Part shown: positions 8,560 through 17,302 of the stretch, piece after piece
How positions within the stretch are numbered: the stretch's first letter is position 1
Layout: every line of letters starts with the position of its first letter
From: Subdoligranulum variabile
GTDB lineage: Bacteria > Bacillota > Clostridia > Oscillospirales > Ruminococcaceae
Reading direction: 5' to 3'
DNA length: 64,000 bases
NCBI RefSeq assembly: GCF_025152575.1
Contig: NZ_CP102293.1
Location: forward strand, 1,054,001 to 1,118,000
Translations under genes and position numbers: made by a program
The notes under the pieces: model-generated
Seen by the model: the letters and a program-made list of their open reading frames with translations, nothing else
Databases searched by the model: none
What the model was told of the DNA's origin: nothing

Positions 8560-10392
8560 ATGATTCAGGAAAATTTACGCAACGTCGCGATCATTGCCCA
8601 CGTTGACCACGGCAAGACGACGCTGGTGGACCAGATGCTCAAGCAGTCTGGTGCCTTCCGCGCCAACCAGCAGGTGGCCGAGCGCGTGATGGACTCCGGC
8701 GACATCGAGCGCGAGCGCGGCATCACCATTCTTGCCAAGAACTGCTCCTGCGTGTACAACGGCGTCAAGATCAACATCGTGGACACCCCGGGCCACGCCG
8801 ACTTCGGCGGCGAGGTGGAACGCGTGCTGAAAATGGTCAACGGCGTGCTGCTGCTGGTGGATGCCGCCGAAGGCTGCATGCCCCAGACCCGCTTCGTTCT
8901 GCAGAAAGCCCTGCAGCAGAACCTGTCGCTGGTGATCGCCGTCAACAAGATCGACCGTCCGGACGCCCGCATCAAGGAAGTCATCGACGAGATCCTGGAA
9001 CTGCTCATGGACCTGGGCGCCACCGACGAGCAGCTGGACAGCCCCATGGTGTTCTGCTCCGGCCGCAACGGCACCGCCAGCTACGACTGGACCCATCCCG
9101 AGAACGGCACCGACCTCAAGCCGCTTTTCGACACCATCCTGAAGTACGTCCAGCCGCCGGAGGGCGAGCCCGACGAGCCCCTGCAGATGCTGGTGTCCAG
9201 CGTGGACTACAACGAGTTCGTGGGCCGCATGGGCGTGGGCCGCGTGCAGAACGGCGTCATCAAGGTGGGTTCTCCGGTGCAGGTCTGCGACTGGCACAAC
9301 CCCGACGTGCATATGACCGGCCGCATCACCAAGCTGTTCGACTTCAAGGCCAACGGCCGTGAGCCCATCGAGCAGGCTTCCGCCGGTGACATCGTCGCCT
9401 TTGCGGGTCTGCCCGACATTTCCATCGGCAACACCCTGTGCGACCCCAGCAAGGTCCAGCCCCTGCCCTTCGTGAAGATCAACGATCCCACGGTGGAGAT
9501 GACCTTCTCGGTCAACGATTCTCCCTTTGCCGGCAAGGAAGGCAAGTACGTCACCTCCCGCCAGATCCGTGACCGCCTGATGCGCGAACTGCTGAAGGAC
9601 GTTGCCCTGAAGGTGGAGGATTCCGCCACCAACGATTCCTTCCGCGTCATGGGCCGCGGTGAGATGCATCTGTCCATCCTCATCGAGACCATGCGCCGGG
9701 AAGGCTACGAGCTGCAGGTTTCTCCCCCGCACGTTCTGACCCACGAGGAGAACGGCAAGACGATGGAACCCATGGAGCGTGTGGTCATCGACGTGCCCGA
9801 GACCTACCAGGGCGCCGTCATGACCGCCCTGGGTGCGCGCAAGGGCATCCTGATGAACATGCAGATGATGAACAGCCGTTCCCGTCTGGAGTTCCGTATG
9901 CCCAGCCGCGGCCTCTTCGGCTACCGCAGCCAGTTCCTCACCGACACCCACGGTGAAGGCATCATGAACACCATCTTCGACGGCTACGAGGAATGGTGCG
10001 GCGACATCCAGACCCGGTCCACCGGTTCTCTCATCAGCTTCGAGACCGGCGACGCCGTGACCTACGGTCTGTTCAACGCGCAGCAGCGCGGCACCCTGCT
10101 GGTCACCGCCGGTGAGAAGGTCTACGCCGGCCAGGTGGTGGGCTACACCCCCACCGGCGAGGACATCACCGTCAACGTCTGCAAGACCAAGCATCTGACC
10201 AACACCCGTGCTTCCGGCAGCGACGACGCCCTGCGTCTGGTGCCGGTGAGCAAGTTCAGCCTGGAGGGCTGCCTGGAATTCCTGGCCCCCGACGAACTGC
10301 TGGAGGTCACCCCCGAGAACCTGCGCATCCGCAAGCGCATCCTGGACCATGATCTGCGCATGAAGGCTGCCAGCAAGAAGAACAAGGGCTGA
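8560..10392 (+). CDS. typA: ribosome-associated translational GTPase TypA/BipA
   Basis: 610 residues, the family's normal length. It is an EF-G-like GTPase that binds 70S ribosomes and helps 50S assembly, most important in cold or stress. The G domain shows AHVDHGKTT (P-loop, near residue 15), RGITI (switch I), DTPGHADF (G3) and NKIDRPDA (G4); domains II, III, V and the TypA-specific C-terminal domain follow. The ATG at 8560 is preceded by GAGAGGGA; the frame is open upstream to 8494, but those residues fall at the promoter and are not expected to be translated. It is monocistronic with a terminator at 10460-10496. Confidence 0.96.
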   Translation: MIQENLRNVAIIAHVDHGKTTLVDQMLKQSGAFRANQQVAERVMDSGDIERERGITILAKNCSCVYNGVKINIVDTPGHADFGGEVERVLKMVNGVLLLVDAAEGCMPQTRFVLQKALQQNLSLVIAVNKIDRPDARIKEVIDEILELLMDLGATDEQLDSPMVFCSGRNGTASYDWTHPENGTDLKPLFDTILKYVQPPEGEPDEPLQMLVSSVDYNEFVGRMGVGRVQNGVIKVGSPVQVCDWHNPDVHMTGRITKLFDFKANGREPIEQASAGDIVAFAGLPDISIGNTLCDPSKVQPLPFVKINDPTVEMTFSVNDSPFAGKEGKYVTSRQIRDRLMRELLKDVALKVEDSATNDSFRVMGRGEMHLSILIETMRREGYELQVSPPHVLTHEENGKTMEPMERVVIDVPETYQGAVMTALGARKGILMNMQMMNSRSRLEFRMPSRGLFGYRSQFLTDTHGEGIMNTIFDGYEEWCGDIQTRSTGSLISFETGDAVTYGLFNAQQRGTLLVTAGEKVYAGQVVGYTPTGEDITVNVCKTKHLTNTRASGSDDALRLVPVSKFSLEGCLEFLAPDELLEVTPENLRIRKRILDHDLRMKAASKKNKG

Positions 10393-10459
10393 TTTTTCCT
10401 CAAAGAGGAGGTTCGGATTCAGCGGCTGCGCCGCCGATGACGATGGATTCGTAATACAG

Positions 10460-10496
10460 CAGCACCCCCGGCCGGATGGCCGGGGGTGCTGTTTTT
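10460..10496 (+). terminator. typA intrinsic terminator
   Basis: A 14-bp stem (10460-10473 with 10478-10491) around GGAT is followed by TTTTT. It also begins directly after the stop codon of the convergent lipoprotein gene, but has no T-run in that direction. Confidence 0.9.
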
Positions 10497-11715
10497 AGTT
10501 TTCCCCGTCGGTGAAAACCGTCCAGTCCCGGGAACCGCCCAGATAGTCGTCGGCGTCCAGGATGGCGTAGGTGCTCTCGCCCCACTGGTTGTAGTGGTCA
10601 TTCACCAGCACCCGGCCGTCCTCGGTCAGCGCCAGGGGCCAACCGGAATCGGTGGGCTGCACCGGAATGTTTTCGTAGGTTTTGCCGTTCTCCACATCAT
10701 AGATGGTGGCTGTGCCGGTGTAGGCGTAATCCATCAGCCAGACCAGGTCGGTCCCACGGCAGACCGGGTAGATGCTGCGGTCCGACTGCAGCTTCGCCAG
10801 CTCGGTCATGCCGCTGCCGTCCAAGGCACAGTGCTCCAGCGTGGTGGACAGGGTGTTGCCTGCCTCATCGATCACCATCCGCCGGAAGTACAGGTCTTCC
10901 CCGCGCATGCCTTCGTAGGACCACTGTTCCGTATGACCGGCGGCATCGCCCCGGTGACTGTCGTAGGGAAAGCTGAGAATCCCCTGCCAGTCCCCGGTGG
11001 CAAGATCCATCCACCCATATTCCATGGTGGCATTCTGCAGTACGGCGTTGAAAAGTTCCATATCCTCCATGGACGGCAGGGGCTGATCGGTGATGCAGCG
11101 GGAAACCAGCACCCGGCTGCCCCGGCTGTCGTGCACCGACAGCAGATTCATGGCGGGCAGTTCCCAGCCGGTCACCGCTCCCGTCTGCAGATCGATGCGC
11201 TTCACCTGCGGCCGGGGCGTATTGTTGAAGACATTGCTTTCCACCAAGTAGCAGGCATTTTCGTCGCTGCACATCCAGTTCAGAGTCTCCTGTGCGGAAA
11301 CGACCTGTTTCTCGCTGCCGTCGGGGGACAGGCAGTAGATTTCCCTGCCCGCGGTACAGTACACCCTGCCACCGCTCACAAAGGGATCGGAAGGGCTCAT
11401 GCCGCCGTCGTACCGGCCGAAGGTCTGCAGCAGCTGCCGCTGCCCGGTGGCATAATCCAGCCGGAAAAGCGCCCACTTTGCCTCCCCCGAGGCCGGATCA
11501 TCCCAGACGCCATCGTAGTAGTAGCAGCCCTCCCCTGACCGGGACCCGCCGTACATCGTCAGATTGCCCACCGCTGACAGGGCGGATTCCGCCGTGGCTT
11601 GTGCCGGAGAGGTTTCGGCGGTAGCCGGGGTCTCGCCGGCCGGTTGGGATTCCGTCGGGGCGCAGGCGGAAAGGCAAATTGCCAGAGCCAACAAAATTGG
11701 CATGGATTTTTTCAT
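10495..11715 (-). CDS. tandem lipoprotein paralogue, last of five
   Basis: 406 residues, unknown function. Residues 1-18 are a lipoprotein signal (Lys-rich start, hydrophobic core, lipobox LSAC with C18), followed by a Pro/Thr/Ala/Glu-rich linker to about residue 45, so the protein should be anchored outside the membrane. The rest is a repeat-rich beta-structure pattern of short blades: RLDYATGQ, YCLSPDGSE, RIDLQTGA, MDLATGDWQ, CALDGSG and YDVENGK turns recall beta-propellers of the DUF5050/WD40-like kind. The C-terminus ends DYLGGSRDWTVF, a signature shared in modified form by all five paralogues. ATG at 11715 follows AAAGGAG. It is the distal gene of a co-directional run beginning at 16633. 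Confidence 0.8.
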   Translation of the reverse strand: MKKSMPILLALAICLSACAPTESQPAGETPATAETSPAQATAESALSAVGNLTMYGGSRSGEGCYYYDGVWDDPASGEAKWALFRLDYATGQRQLLQTFGRYDGGMSPSDPFVSGGRVYCTAGREIYCLSPDGSEKQVVSAQETLNWMCSDENACYLVESNVFNNTPRPQVKRIDLQTGAVTGWELPAMNLLSVHDSRGSRVLVSRCITDQPLPSMEDMELFNAVLQNATMEYGWMDLATGDWQGILSFPYDSHRGDAAGHTEQWSYEGMRGEDLYFRRMVIDEAGNTLSTTLEHCALDGSGMTELAKLQSDRSIYPVCRGTDLVWLMDYAYTGTATIYDVENGKTYENIPVQPTDSGWPLALTEDGRVLVNDHYNQWGESTYAILDADDYLGGSRDWTVFTDGEN

Positions 11716-11733
11716 TGTCAGGCTCCTTTCCCA

Positions 11734-12924
11734 TCAGGTTTCAGGCGCCTCGGCATCTTCGATGGGCGTCCAATCGGTGGAACCGGCCAGGTAGTCCTGC
11801 AGGGAGATCAGTGCATAACCTTCGACGATGTCGGGGTCTCTTCCCCTTGACACCAATACCTGGTTTTGCCCCACCAGCGCTTCCGGCCAGCCGTTTGCCA
11901 CAGTAATATGGGGCAGTTCATACATCTGTCCTGCCGGCAGGTCATAGATCCAAAGGTTGCCCGGCTCACCGCTCATCATCCAGCGCAAGGTGCCGTTCTG
12001 GCTGAAAATCCAGTCCGGGCGCTCCATTTCCAGCCGTCCCGGCATCTGTTGCCAATCACTGCCATCCAGGGCACAGCTCTCCACACCGTTGGCCGAGCCA
12101 TCCTCATTGTACCAACTGAAATACAACCGATCTCCGGCCATTCCCAGGAAGTCGTGACGGCGGCGCTTTCCATCCGGCTGCTCCTCGCCGTAAAAGGGTT
12201 CTGCCATGACTTTTTCCATGGCACCGGTGGCCGGATCATACCAGTCAAATTCCCGTTCTCCACTTTGGAGAAGCGCGCTATACGCTTCCCATTCTTTGTA
12301 GGAAGGAAGCGGTGTCTGGGTGATTGCCCGCGTCATGATAAAGCGGGGGGTGCCTGTCGGGTCAATCCACTCGATCTGACCGGGAAGTTCCAGATCGGTG
12401 ATCTGCCCCGTTTCCAAATCAATCCGTTTGCCTCTGTTGCTGCCCCTGTCCATACGATACTCAAACTCATAGACAGCATACTCATCCACAAATTCGGGAT
12501 TCAGTTCTTTCCCCAAAGGGATCTCCTGCGTGGCGCCGCCCTCCTCGGGCACCTTGTACAGCGTATCCCAGCCAAACAGGCAAATCTGTCCTTGCCAGGG
12601 CAGGACTTGTACGCCGTACAGGTCCGGACTGTCTCCCATATACAAACTGACGCGCTGTGCATCTGTCAGATCAACCTTCAGCAATTGGAACTGCGGTTCC
12701 CCTGCATCGGTCCAAAAATTCACGGTGCTGTACATGGCATCCGCCGTCGACTCATATTCCTGGATTCGCCGCAAGTGCCCCACCGGAAACACTACACTCT
12801 CTTCCGCCGTAGCGGATTCGCCGGTTGCCTCCACGGGGACCGGTTCCGGCACGGTGGACGCCGCCGGGGCGCAGGCGGAAAGGCCGATGGCCAGCGCCAG
12901 CAGATACAAAGCCAATCGTTTCAT
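11734..12924 (-). CDS. tandem lipoprotein paralogue, fourth of five
   Basis: 396 residues, unknown function. It has a lipoprotein signal with lipobox LSAC (C18), a PEPVPVEATGES-type linker, then propeller-like strands with ATGAME, RIDLETGQ, CALDGSDW and YDLPAGQ turns and the C-terminal signature DYLAGSTDWTPI. A family-specific central segment reads TQTPLPSYKEWEAYSALLQ, aligning with PLPSMEDMELFNAVLQ in the next gene and PLPGVEEGEIYAAAIQ in the first. ATG at 12924 uses a GGGGAGG ribosome binding site that overlaps the end of the preceding paralogue, with only a 4-base gap, so the two are co-translated. Its linker closely resembles the one inside the M56-M23 fusion at 32647-34554. Confidence 0.8.
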   Translation of the reverse strand: MKRLALYLLALAIGLSACAPAASTVPEPVPVEATGESATAEESVVFPVGHLRRIQEYESTADAMYSTVNFWTDAGEPQFQLLKVDLTDAQRVSLYMGDSPDLYGVQVLPWQGQICLFGWDTLYKVPEEGGATQEIPLGKELNPEFVDEYAVYEFEYRMDRGSNRGKRIDLETGQITDLELPGQIEWIDPTGTPRFIMTRAITQTPLPSYKEWEAYSALLQSGEREFDWYDPATGAMEKVMAEPFYGEEQPDGKRRRHDFLGMAGDRLYFSWYNEDGSANGVESCALDGSDWQQMPGRLEMERPDWIFSQNGTLRWMMSGEPGNLWIYDLPAGQMYELPHITVANGWPEALVGQNQVLVSRGRDPDIVEGYALISLQDYLAGSTDWTPIEDAEAPET

Positions 12925-12928
12925 CGCG

Positions 12929-14158
12929 TTACGCCTCCCCCGTTTCGTCCGTCACCGGGACCACATCGGTGCCGGTGAAATTGCCCGCCAGGTAGTCCTC
13001 CTGAGAGACCAGGCAGTAGATGGAATCCTCCGGGTGGGCGGCGAAAAAGCTGTACAGCAGCAGCCGGCCGTCGTCGGTCAGCGCCAGGGGCCAGGGCGTA
13101 TCGCCGCCCGAGGCATTTTCCACCTGCCGGGTGCTGCCGTCGGCAGGCTGGTAGACCACCAGTCCGTTGCCGCTGCCCTGGATCAGCCAGCGGATCTCCC
13201 CTTCTGACCGCAACACGCCGGGCAGCCCCTGGCCGTCCTCCATAGTCAGCACCGTCTCGACGCCGCTGCCGTCCGGGGCACAGCGCTCCACCCGGCAGTT
13301 CTCCTGGGAGGTTTCGGTCCACTCCGCCCGATAAAAATAGAACTTTCCGTCCGCCTTGCCCAGGTAGGCCCGCTCCTGGGGCCAGCCGCTCTCCGCCAGT
13401 TCTCCGGTGTAGGGTTCCTGGAAAAGCGGCTCCACCGAGCCGTCGTCGGGATCCCACCAGGCGTATTCCTCGGTGGCGGTCTGCAGCGCCGCGGCCCGCT
13501 GTTCCTCGTCCTGCAGGGAGGACAGCGACACCGCGCCGATCAGCCGGGTGATGAGGAACCGGCCGTCCGCACCGTCGCAGACCCGGATGGTCTGGGCCGG
13601 AAGTTGGACGGTTTCCGCCGTGCAGGTTTCCAGATCCACCCGCTGCATGGCGGTATAGCCCACCGACGTCTGCACAAACAGATAGAGGGCCCGGTCATCC
13701 AGGAATCCCACGCCGTAGCCGTCCACCACCGGCATGGTTTTTTCGGTGCCGTCCGTCCGGTCGATGATGTGCAGGGTGCGGCCGTCTTCCTCAAACGTCG
13801 TGTAATAGATCCTGTCTCCCCGGGCAAAGCAGTTGCCCAGCCGGTAGGAGGGAATCCCGGTATCCAGCACCTGACACTGCCGGGCGGTGGTGTAGTCCAC
13901 TTCCACCAGATTTCCCAGCGTCGGAGCACCGTCCGGCTGGGCTTTTGCCTGCCACTGATAGAAGGCGTTGCCGGTGTTTTCGCAGTCCTCGATGTTGCAC
14001 AAAGTTCCCTGCACCATGGGGGAGTCGGCAGACTCTTCCGTGGCCGCCGCTTCCGCCGTGGCCACGACAGGTGCCTCACTCTGCGGAGCGATAGCCGCCG
14101 GGGCGCAGGCAGTCAGGCCGAACGCCAGCGCCAGCAGTGCAAACAGGGCGTTTTTCAT
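12929..14158 (-). CDS. tandem lipoprotein paralogue, third of five
   Basis: 409 residues, unknown function. Lipobox LTAC with C18, an Ala/Glu/Thr linker to about residue 45, then the same propeller-like fold pattern (RVDLETCT, WWDPDDGS, CAPDGSG, YQPADGS). The C-terminal signature is DYLAGNFTGTDVVP, identical to that of the neighbour starting at 15386, so these two are the closest pair of the array. The central segment SLSSLQDEEQRAAALQ is the paralogous equivalent of PLPS...ALLQ in the others. ATG at 14158 has AAAGGAG upstream. It is probably surface-exposed; a ligand is not predictable. Confidence 0.8.
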   Translation of the reverse strand: MKNALFALLALAFGLTACAPAAIAPQSEAPVVATAEAAATEESADSPMVQGTLCNIEDCENTGNAFYQWQAKAQPDGAPTLGNLVEVDYTTARQCQVLDTGIPSYRLGNCFARGDRIYYTTFEEDGRTLHIIDRTDGTEKTMPVVDGYGVGFLDDRALYLFVQTSVGYTAMQRVDLETCTAETVQLPAQTIRVCDGADGRFLITRLIGAVSLSSLQDEEQRAAALQTATEEYAWWDPDDGSVEPLFQEPYTGELAESGWPQERAYLGKADGKFYFYRAEWTETSQENCRVERCAPDGSGVETVLTMEDGQGLPGVLRSEGEIRWLIQGSGNGLVVYQPADGSTRQVENASGGDTPWPLALTDDGRLLLYSFFAAHPEDSIYCLVSQEDYLAGNFTGTDVVPVTDETGEA

Positions 14159-14177
14159 CGTATGACTCCTTTCCCGC

Positions 14178-15386
14178 TCATTCCTCCGCCGGGACCACGT
14201 CAGTGCCGGTGAAATTGCCCGCCAGGTAGTCCCCTTCGGGAATCAGGCGATAACACACGTCGGATTTTTCTTCCTTTTCCATCAGACTGACCAGTACCTG
14301 CCCGTCCTCCGTGAGCAAGAGGGGCCAGGGGGCCTCTGCGCCGCCGGACACTTCCTGCGACTGACCCGTTGCCGCATCGTAGACGAGGATCCCCTCCTCC
14401 CCGGTAATGACAAGCCAACGAATTTCGCCGCCGCAATTTACCGTGCCGGGAACGCCGAAATCGGCCGGCAGGTCAAACGGTACCTCCTCATTGCCGCTGC
14501 CGTCCAGGGCGCACCGCTCCACACGGTTCTGCGTGCTGCTCTGCCCGGTGATGACACCGCGGTAGAAAAAGAGGGAATCCCCGTTGTGCCCCAGGTAAAT
14601 GCGGGTGATTTCATTGCCGTTTTCGTCCTTTTCGCCATGGAAGGGTTCTTCCAGAACCGTTTCCAGTGCGCCGGTGGCCAGGTCCCACCAGGCATACTGG
14701 ACCGTTGCGTTCTGCATCGCCGCTTCATACTGTTCTTCCTCATCCCACAGGGACTCCAGCGGTATTTCGCTGATCAGCCGGGCGACGAGCAGCCGTTGGC
14801 CGTCGGTGTCATAGATCGTACTGATCAGGTCCGGCGTCTTGATGGGCTGGATGTCACCGGTATTCAGGTCCATCCGTTCCAGGCTCAAAAAGGGATCGGC
14901 ATACCGGTTGAGATAGACATACTGATCGTCCGCAAAACTGGGAGAAAGGTCGCTTTCCAGCGAGATGATCCGCTCCGAGCCGTCCGCCGGCGTATAGATA
15001 TGGAACTCAGCCTCCGACGGGGAAGGCCAGGTCTCATAGCAGAGATTTTCGCCCCAGGCGAAGTAGGTTCCCAGCTGTTCGATGTTGCCCACATCGCAGA
15101 GCTGCGTCATCCGGGCCGTGGCAAAATCCACCTTGCGCAGGATACCGTGATAAGTTTTGTCCGGCTGTTGGATCGTGTCCAGCTGATAATAGCCATCCGC
15201 CGGGTCCTTGGCGCCGAGATTGCGCAGCGTGCCAGCAACCGCATTTTCTGCGGGCTCCGCCGCCGGGGCGGCTTCCGCGGTAGTCGTGACAGCGGCTTCG
15301 CTTTCCGGGGCGGAGGCCGCCGGGGTGCAGGCGGTCAGGCTGACCGCCAGGGCCAGCAGGGCAAAAAATCCGATTTTCTTTTTCAT
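14178..15386 (-). CDS. tandem lipoprotein paralogue, second of five
   Basis: 402 residues, unknown function. I start it at ATG 15386 (MKKKIGFFALLALAVSLTAC, lipobox cysteine C20) rather than the longer open frame, because the extra residues overlap the preceding gene and precede a full signal peptide. A TAEAAPAAEPAE linker follows, then the propeller-like body with WWDLATGA, CALDGSGN and YDAATGQ turns and the C-terminus DYLAGNFTGTDVVPAEE. Its signal-peptide coding DNA shares a perfect 53-base stretch with the first gene of the array, pointing to recent duplication or gene conversion. The gap to the upstream gene is 14 bases. Confidence 0.82.
   Translation of the reverse strand: MKKKIGFFALLALAVSLTACTPAASAPESEAAVTTTAEAAPAAEPAENAVAGTLRNLGAKDPADGYYQLDTIQQPDKTYHGILRKVDFATARMTQLCDVGNIEQLGTYFAWGENLCYETWPSPSEAEFHIYTPADGSERIISLESDLSPSFADDQYVYLNRYADPFLSLERMDLNTGDIQPIKTPDLISTIYDTDGQRLLVARLISEIPLESLWDEEEQYEAAMQNATVQYAWWDLATGALETVLEEPFHGEKDENGNEITRIYLGHNGDSLFFYRGVITGQSSTQNRVERCALDGSGNEEVPFDLPADFGVPGTVNCGGEIRWLVITGEEGILVYDAATGQSQEVSGGAEAPWPLLLTEDGQVLVSLMEKEEKSDVCYRLIPEGDYLAGNFTGTDVVPAEE
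15313..15365. repeat. 53-bp exact repeat, copy 1 (signal-peptide region)
   Basis: Identical over 53 bases to 16566-16618; both encode the hydrophobic core and lipobox of neighbouring lipoprotein paralogues. Identity across synonymous positions argues for recent exchange. Confidence 0.9.
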
Positions 15387-15400
15387 ACTCCGTTCCTTTC

Positions 15401-16633
15401 TCAGATTGTCCCCATCCCGATCTGTTCCCCGCAGAGTTCCAGCGGGATCCAGTCGGTGCTGCCGGCCAGGAAATCCGCCATCTCCTCCATGGCATAGCCG
15501 CCGGGGCATTGATCGCCGTACAGATTGGGGTCCAGGCTGAGCATCACCCGGTCGTTGCCGGTCAGCGCGTAGGCCCAGCCGTCCGGCAGGCTGACCGCAC
15601 CGTCGGTATAGGTCTGCCCGTCCGCCACATCATACACCCAGAGTCCGTCGTTTTCGCTCATGATCCAACGCAGGGCGTCGTTCTGTTCCAGCGTCCACAC
15701 CGCATCGCTGCCCGCGGGCAGATCGGTCGCGGCCTGCCAGTCCGTGCCGTCAAGGGCACAGGATTCAATGCCCGCGCTCCGGGTCACGCTTTCCCCGTCC
15801 ACGATCCGCCAGACAAAATAGAGCCGCCCGTCGGCCAGGCCCTGGAACTCCCGCCGGCGTTTGGTGCCGTCGGACTGCACGACACCGTAGTAGGGTTCTT
15901 CCGCCACCTTCTGGAAGTCCCCGGTCGCCAGGTCATACCAGCCGTATTCACAGACGGCGTTCTGTATGGCGGCGGCATAGATCTCTCCCTCCTCCACGCC
16001 GGGCAGCGGGGCTTCGGTGACCAGGTGGCAGAGAAAGACCCGGGGTTCGTTCACCGCCCGGATCTCCTGAGTCTGGGCCGGCAGATTTACCCGGCTGCAT
16101 TCTCCCGTCTGCAGGTCCAGCCGGGTGCAGAGAAAGTTTTTCACCGAATCGTCATAGGAAAAGCTGTACCCGGCGGTATCGTCCATGCTGGTGGGATAGA
16201 ACGGCGCCGAAAGGGCCACCTTCCGGGCTTCGCCGCCCGCTGTGGGTATCTGATACATCGTCTGGTCGGCAAAGACGTAGACCGTACCGTTCACCACAAA
16301 GGGGTTGCTCACCGTCTGGGCCGGTTCCTCCAGCGTGTACAGACTGGTCTGCTTGCCGGTGGCACAGTCCAGCACCAGCACCCGGAACTTCTGTTCCCCC
16401 TCCGAAGGGTCGGTGTAGCCGATACTGTAGCGCAGCGCACCGTCCTGCTGCAGGTCGCCGTCCCCCCGGATGCCGCCCGCTGCCGCGGGTGTTTCAGCTT
16501 TTTCGGACTCCGCCGCCGGGGCCGCCTCGGCGGTGGCGGCTGTGGGCACCTCCCCCTCCGGGACAGAGGCCGCCGGGGTGCAGGCGGTCAGGCTGACCGC
16601 CAGGGCCAGCAGGGCAAACAGGGTTCGTTTCAT
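15401..16633 (-). CDS. tandem lipoprotein paralogue, first of five
   Basis: 410 residues, unknown function. The start is ATG 16633 with GGAGGAA upstream; the open frame continues further back through the tRNA region but is not coding there. Signal peptide with lipobox LTAC (C18), an Ala/Glu/Pro linker to about residue 50, then propeller-like strands (VLDCATGK, RLDLQTGE, YDLATGDF, CALDGTDW, YDVADGQ) and the C-terminal signature DFLAGSTDWIPLE. The central element is PLPGVEEGEIYAAAIQ. This is the promoter-proximal gene of the array; only a weak extended -10 (TGTCATACT) is visible about 35 bases upstream, after the tRNA terminator. Confidence 0.82.
   Translation of the reverse strand: MKRTLFALLALAVSLTACTPAASVPEGEVPTAATAEAAPAAESEKAETPAAAGGIRGDGDLQQDGALRYSIGYTDPSEGEQKFRVLVLDCATGKQTSLYTLEEPAQTVSNPFVVNGTVYVFADQTMYQIPTAGGEARKVALSAPFYPTSMDDTAGYSFSYDDSVKNFLCTRLDLQTGECSRVNLPAQTQEIRAVNEPRVFLCHLVTEAPLPGVEEGEIYAAAIQNAVCEYGWYDLATGDFQKVAEEPYYGVVQSDGTKRRREFQGLADGRLYFVWRIVDGESVTRSAGIESCALDGTDWQAATDLPAGSDAVWTLEQNDALRWIMSENDGLWVYDVADGQTYTDGAVSLPDGWAYALTGNDRVMLSLDPNLYGDQCPGGYAMEEMADFLAGSTDWIPLELCGEQIGMGTI
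16566..16618. repeat. 53-bp exact repeat, copy 2 (signal-peptide region)
   Basis: Second copy of the stretch at 15313-15365, in the same orientation and the same place within the paralogous gene. Confidence 0.9.
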
Positions 16634-16718
16634 GGGACAGTTCCTCCTTTTCCAATGGTTCCATGCTCCCAGTATGACACCCCTTTGTATCGGAGTTGTA
16701 CCAAAATTCGCCTTTTTC

Positions 16719-16764
16719 CAAAAAAGAAAAGCCGCACAGCAGCACAAAGGCGGCCATGCGGCTT
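16719..16764 (-). terminator. tRNA-Pro terminator
   Basis: AAGCCGCA (minus strand, 16757-16764) pairs with TGCGGCTT (16729-16736) and is followed by TTCTTTTTT. It separates the tRNA from the lipoprotein array. Confidence 0.8.
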
Positions 16765-16771
16765 GTACAAG

Positions 16772-16847
16772 TCCGGGTGACAGGATTCGAACCTGCGAAA
16801 TCTCCTGGTCCCAAACCAGGCGCGATACCAAGCTTCGCCACACCCGG
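16772..16847 (-). tRNA. tRNA-Pro (anticodon UGG)
   Basis: The 76-base cloverleaf folds cleanly: 7-bp acceptor CCGGGTG/CACCCGG, D stem GCGA/TCGC, anticodon stem CCTGG/CCAGG with loop TTTGGGA (anticodon TGG), T stem GCAGG/CCTGT with loop TTCGAAT. The variable loop is 7 bases (AGATTTC), two longer than usual for tRNA-Pro. CCA is not encoded. Confidence 0.95.
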
Positions 16848-16864
16848 GCGGTCTTGACTGCCTT

Positions 16865-16894
16865 ATTATAGTACACCGGACCGGACGGCGTCAA
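16865..16894 (-). promoter_or_regulatory. tRNA-Pro promoter
   Basis: TTGACG (16889-16894), an 18-base spacer and TATAAT (16865-16870) on the minus strand, about 18 bases before the tRNA 5' end. Confidence 0.8.
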
Positions 16895-16984
16895 GGGGAA
16901 AGACCTTTGGTGACCTCATCACAGAAAAGAAGCGTCCATCGGGGTATACTATAGGCACAACGAAACAACAAGGAGGACAAAACA

Positions 16985-17299
16985 ATGTCTGTGCTGCATA
17001 TCACCAAAGAAAATTTCGTCAATGAAGTGGTCAATTCCGATCGTCCGGTGCTGGTGGATTTCTGGGCCAGCTGGTGCGGTCCCTGCCGTATGGTGAGCCC
17101 GCTGGTGGATGAGATCGCCGCCGAGCATCCCGAGATCAAGGTCTGCAAGGTCAATGTGGATGAACAGCCCGAGCTGGCCGGTCAGTTCCAGGTCATGAGC
17201 ATCCCCACCCTGATGGTGGTGAAGAACGGCCAGGTCACCCAGCGCACCGTGGGCGCGCGGCCCAAGAACCAGATCCTGGCGCTGGTCCAGGAGGGCTGA
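16985..17299 (+). CDS. trxA: thioredoxin
   Basis: 104 residues, the canonical thioredoxin size. It is a cytoplasmic disulfide reductant for ribonucleotide reductase, peroxiredoxins and arsenate reductase-type enzymes. The active site WCGPC (C31, C34) follows the strand VLVDFWAS; the cis-proline occurs in [12 protein letters not shown] at 16985 is preceded by AAGGAGG. It is followed after 3 bases by a rhodanese-domain gene, so the two are co-transcribed. TATACT near 16946 may be the -10 box, without a convincing -35. No thioredoxin reductase is nearby. Confidence 0.96.
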   Translation: MSVLHITKENFVNEVVNSDRPVLVDFWASWCGPCRMVSPLVDEIAAEHPEIKVCKVNVDEQPELAGQFQVMSIPTLMVVKNGQVTQRTVGARPKNQILALVQEG

Positions 17300-17302
17300 G
17301 CC

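Noticed and set aside
10460..10497. Terminator of the lipoprotein array on the minus strand
   Set aside because: The hairpin follows the stop codon, but in that direction there is no T-run; it works as the typA terminator on the plus strand.
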